From positions 1 to 37,062 of the forward strand of contig DAHXLG010000006.1 in NCBI GenBank assembly GCA_027371775.1: a DNA stretch of 37,062 nt, in the 5' to 3' direction. Both the position numbers and the translations under genes were made by a program. The stretch comes from a bacterium (GTDB lineage Bacteria > Pseudomonadota > Alphaproteobacteria > CAJXXZ01 > DAHXLG01). Positions 34,843 through 37,062 of this stretch are shown here, in pieces (the first letter of the stretch is position 1; each line of letters begins with the position of its first letter). The notes below the pieces were generated by a model. The model did not search any database. It was given only the letters and a program-made list of their open reading frames with translations, and had not been told where the DNA came from.

Positions 34843-35682
34843 TTATTCATCTTCTTGACTAAAAGACAAATCGTTTGAGCTTGCATCATCAAAATCATCA
34901 TCACTCATACAAGATTCAACTGCAAGAATATTCTTATTAGCATTCACAAAAGATTCAACTGCAAGAATATTCTTATTAGCATTCACAAAAGATTCAATTT
35001 CAACGATATCTTCAAGGATATCTTTATGAGCATTCAAGAAAGATTCCATTTCAAATATATCTTTAACAATACCAGATATGTTTTTTGAACCAATCATTCT
35101 GCCACTTTCGAGCTCTTGAGAAGCACGTAAAAACAATATGAGCTTAGGCATACTTTGATAATCCACAAATTGCGATAACCAAATTGTATGCTCTTCAATT
35201 AAATTCTCTAGATTTTCAACGTCTGGCATGCAAAGTTCTAACATATTATTACGATGAGATTTCCAATAGTCAAGTTCTAGTATATCCGATATAGCCTCTA
35301 TTTCCAAACCTAAAAAACAAGCATAATCAACAGTTTTTGATTCTTCAAACAAACTATTCACTCCATTAACATAAAACACAACTAAAAGATCATATGTTTT
35401 TTTATGTAGCAAAGATAACTCTTCCAAATCAGTGTAGCCATAATGCTTTCTTAACACATCATTTACTACTTTGCTAATATTTCCTAAAACATGGTCTTTC
35501 ACAAGATTGATATGCACAATCAAAGCATTATCATCACTTAGCTGCAAAATATCTGAATTTCGAAGCAACTCACCTAACTCTGCTTCTTTTATCGAAGCAT
35601 GTGTAAACGTTGTTGTCACAAAATGTGCTATCAATGACATAAATATAATAAGTGAATTTTTTCTAGATAATATGGACTTCAT
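34843..35682 (-). CDS. Putative secreted protein with 13-residue repeats
   Basis: No family is recognised. The frame opens at 35763, but ATG 35682 gives a classical signal peptide: MKSILSRKNSL, then IIFMSLIAHFVTTTFTHA, with cleavage expected before SIKEA. The mature protein is acidic and mainly helical (EELSLLHKKTYDLLVVFYVNG, CMPDVENLENLIEEH). Near the C-terminus it carries repeats of ESFVNANKNILAV, at least two perfect and two diverged copies, followed by an acidic tail (SDDDFDDASS). It lies downstream of the transaldolase-like gene on the same strand. Repeat number may vary between strains, as seen in surface or effector proteins of host-associated bacteria, but its location and role are inference. 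Confidence 0.6.
   Translation of the reverse strand: MKSILSRKNSLIIFMSLIAHFVTTTFTHASIKEAELGELLRNSDILQLSDDNALIVHINLVKDHVLGNISKVVNDVLRKHYGYTDLEELSLLHKKTYDLLVVFYVNGVNSLFEESKTVDYACFLGLEIEAISDILELDYWKSHRNNMLELCMPDVENLENLIEEHTIWLSQFVDYQSMPKLILFLRASQELESGRMIGSKNISGIVKDIFEMESFLNAHKDILEDIVEIESFVNANKNILAVESFVNANKNILAVESCMSDDDFDDASSNDLSFSQEDE
34912..35049. repeat. 39-base tandem repeat inside the secreted-protein gene
   Basis: Units starting AGATTCAAC recur at 34912, 34951 and 34990 with a period of exactly 39 bases (13 codons), the first two nearly identical. A fourth, diverged unit starts near 35041 after a 51-base step, that is, one unit plus 12 bases. All lie in frame, so copy-number changes would not break the protein. 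Confidence 0.85.
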
Positions 35683-35807
35683 ACTATTAGTGTAACTTAG
35701 AGTTTTTACCAATTTATCAATTTTTAAATCATAATTTAGCAACAAGAGTACCACAAACGGCAAAAATTTTTACAAATAAAAATTGAAAATAAATTACAAT
35801 GTAATTT

Positions 35808-36446
35808 TTATAAATAAGAAATTTTATTCAAAGCATCAAACATCGCCTGACCTTTTTGCAAAAGTGATTGAGAAAAAATGCTATCAAAAACTTGTTCATT
35901 AATCGTAATTGCATCACATCCAACAGCTACGGCTAACTCAACATGCTCAACGTTACGTAACGATGCAGCTAAAATTTTTGAACTTACTACAACTTTACGC
36001 AATTTATAAACAAATTCTGCTATATCGTGACCTGCATCTTGCATGCGGCCTAAAAATGGAGATATATATGTTGCCCCAAGATCTTGCGCCATCTTGGCTT
36101 GCACAAACGAAAAGCATAACGTAGCATTTGTTTTCAACCCAAGTTTTCCAATTTCCTTGAGAGCCTTAAGCCCCTCAAATGTACATGGAACTTTCACTAT
36201 AAAGTTCTCTCCGTATTCACTAATCTTAGAAGCTTCTTGCACCATCTGATCAGCCTTTGCACTAGAAACTTGTAAATTAATTAATAAACCAGGAAACTGC
36301 TGCAGCATCTGCTGCAACTGCTTGTGCAAATCATCCATGGTATTAATATTTTGCGCCAATATTGTAGGATTTGTTGTAATTCCAACTATATAATCTCTAT
36401 ATTTTGTAATACCTGTAACATCAAACGAATCTAAAAAAATTTCCAT
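35808..36446 (-). CDS. Transaldolase / fructose-6-phosphate aldolase-like enzyme
   Basis: Short transaldolases move a dihydroxyacetone unit between sugar phosphates in the non-oxidative pentose phosphate pathway; close relatives cleave fructose 6-phosphate. The start is ATG 36446, with AGAGGA seven bases upstream. The 212-residue product matches the small TalB-type family: MEIFLDSFDVTGITKY, GITTNPTILAQN, the Schiff-base Lys85 in FIVKVPCTFEGLKAL, LKTNATLCFSFVQAKMA, and ATYISPFLGRMQDAGHDI. The C-terminal region with ILAASLRNVEHVELA is also typical. Whether it acts as transaldolase or aldolase cannot be told from sequence. It sits between RNase J and the repeat protein; rpe and prs elsewhere in the window fit the same pathway. 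Confidence 0.9.
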   Translation of the reverse strand: MEIFLDSFDVTGITKYRDYIVGITTNPTILAQNINTMDDLHKQLQQMLQQFPGLLINLQVSSAKADQMVQEASKISEYGENFIVKVPCTFEGLKALKEIGKLGLKTNATLCFSFVQAKMAQDLGATYISPFLGRMQDAGHDIAEFVYKLRKVVVSSKILAASLRNVEHVELAVAVGCDAITINEQVFDSIFSQSLLQKGQAMFDALNKISYL

Positions 36447-36497
36447 ATTATTTCCTCTTAACATTTTATAAGTTGCAATAAAAGCATAGCAGTAAAA

Positions 36498-37062
36498 CTA
36501 CGAAATTATATGACAACCAATCATAGGATTCTTCTTAATCTGATTCCATACAGTGTTGCGCGCGATATCAAAGATACGTCCTTTAATCGAACTTTCCTTC
36601 TGAACAAATTCAGCATAAGCAAATTGACCCAATGCACGCTCAATATCAAACTTCAACTGCTTGCTATAAGTAATTTTTCTTTTATCATTTATGTCAATTG
36701 TTTTATCATAAACACCATATGTTGTAATCATGCATGTTGGCTTCTTGTTTTTAAAACCAATGCTGATAATCACAACACCATTATCGTTCATTTCCTTACG
36801 CTGCTTGAAAACTTCGCTAGTTGCAGAAAGTAAACGATTACCATCATAAGCTAATTTACCATGCTTGATCGTTTGATGCTTTACTATCTCATCAAGAGTA
36901 ATCTCAATTACAACTCCATTATGCAAGTTGAAAGTCTTGAAGCCTTTTGATTGCGCGAATGCAATATGCGAAATACGGTGCTCAGCTTCCGAGTGCACTG
37001 GAATAACATACTTTGGTTTTGACCATTCAAGCAATTTTGCAATGTCTGGTTTTGCAGGGTGA
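36498..37062 (-). CDS. rnj: Ribonuclease J, C-terminal part
   Basis: RNase J is a metallo-beta-lactamase/beta-CASP ribonuclease with endo- and 5'-3' exonuclease activity. The frame is open to the right edge (188 codons visible); the N-terminal catalytic domain lies outside. The edge reads HPAKPDIAKLLEWSKPKYVI followed by PVHSEAEH, matching the family block GHP...L..P.YFIPVHGE, with Ser in place of Gly. After it come the domain joining MNDNGVVIISIGF and the C-terminal domain with EFVQKESSIKGRIFDIARNTVWNQIKKNPM in parts. An apparent TTG start at 37034 is not real because homology continues beyond it. It is upstream of the transaldolase-like gene, with 52 bases between. Confidence 0.9.
   Translation of the reverse strand, partial: HPAKPDIAKLLEWSKPKYVIPVHSEAEHRISHIAFAQSKGFKTFNLHNGVVIEITLDEIVKHQTIKHGKLAYDGNRLLSATSEVFKQRKEMNDNGVVIISIGFKNKKPTCMITTYGVYDKTIDINDKRKITYSKQLKFDIERALGQFAYAEFVQKESSIKGRIFDIARNTVWNQIKKNPMIGCHIIS

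Overview
The window is a very AT-rich, gene-sparse stretch of what looks like a reduced chromosome from a host-associated alphaproteobacterium. The pnp-rpsO-truB block, the rplY-prs pair, a short RNase D gene next to LPS-transport genes, GatC, RNase J and a transaldolase-like aldolase together suggest Rickettsiales or a related intracellular lineage. No rRNA or phylogenetic marker fixes the family, so this is inference. Almost every recognisable gene is a core housekeeping gene. I see no prophage, insertion sequence, CRISPR array or integron.

Layout. 1-4073 (minus): a tight cluster dut > prs > rplY > truB > rpsO > pnp (pnp cut by the left edge). 4188-5508 (plus): yebC-ruvC, overlapping, behind a strong promoter. 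5509-6403: decayed sequence and one small putative secreted protein. 6404-12077 (plus): comEC, then a translationally coupled run of cydA-like, cydB-like, rpe and yraN. 12289-13770 (minus): gatC > hisS. 13771-14770: degenerate tandem repeat, tRNA-Asp and its promoter. 14771-17104 (plus): topA, followed by about 0.87 kb without genes. 17978-19689 (minus): holC and a large unknown secreted protein. 19752-23830 (plus): rnd, a single long gene in the lptC/lptA position, lptB, pheS and an unknown secreted protein. 24195-28146 (minus): clpX > HIT protein > tatD > shortened hscA. 28147-31595: about 1.8 kb gene-free, then rodA (plus), then another 0.6 kb gene-free; both gaps hold decayed material, including a small duplicate of gyrA sequence. 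31596-34079 (minus): gyrA. 34200-34793 (plus): unknown protein. 34843-37062 (minus): RNase J (cut by the right edge) > transaldolase/FSA-like aldolase > a repeat-containing secreted protein.

Main points of interest. The cydA/cydB-like pair aligns along its length with cytochrome bd oxidase, yet the positions that bind the three hemes in E. coli CydA (His19, His186, Met393) are all replaced, while both frames stay open and coupled to rpe. This suggests a repurposed or heme-poor cytochrome bd relative. Other oddities are a TruB with about 88 extra residues, an HscA missing part of its nucleotide-binding domain, one gene standing where lptC and lptA normally are, a yebC promoter placed so that its mRNA would be nearly leaderless, and four unrelated signal-peptide proteins with no recognisable family.
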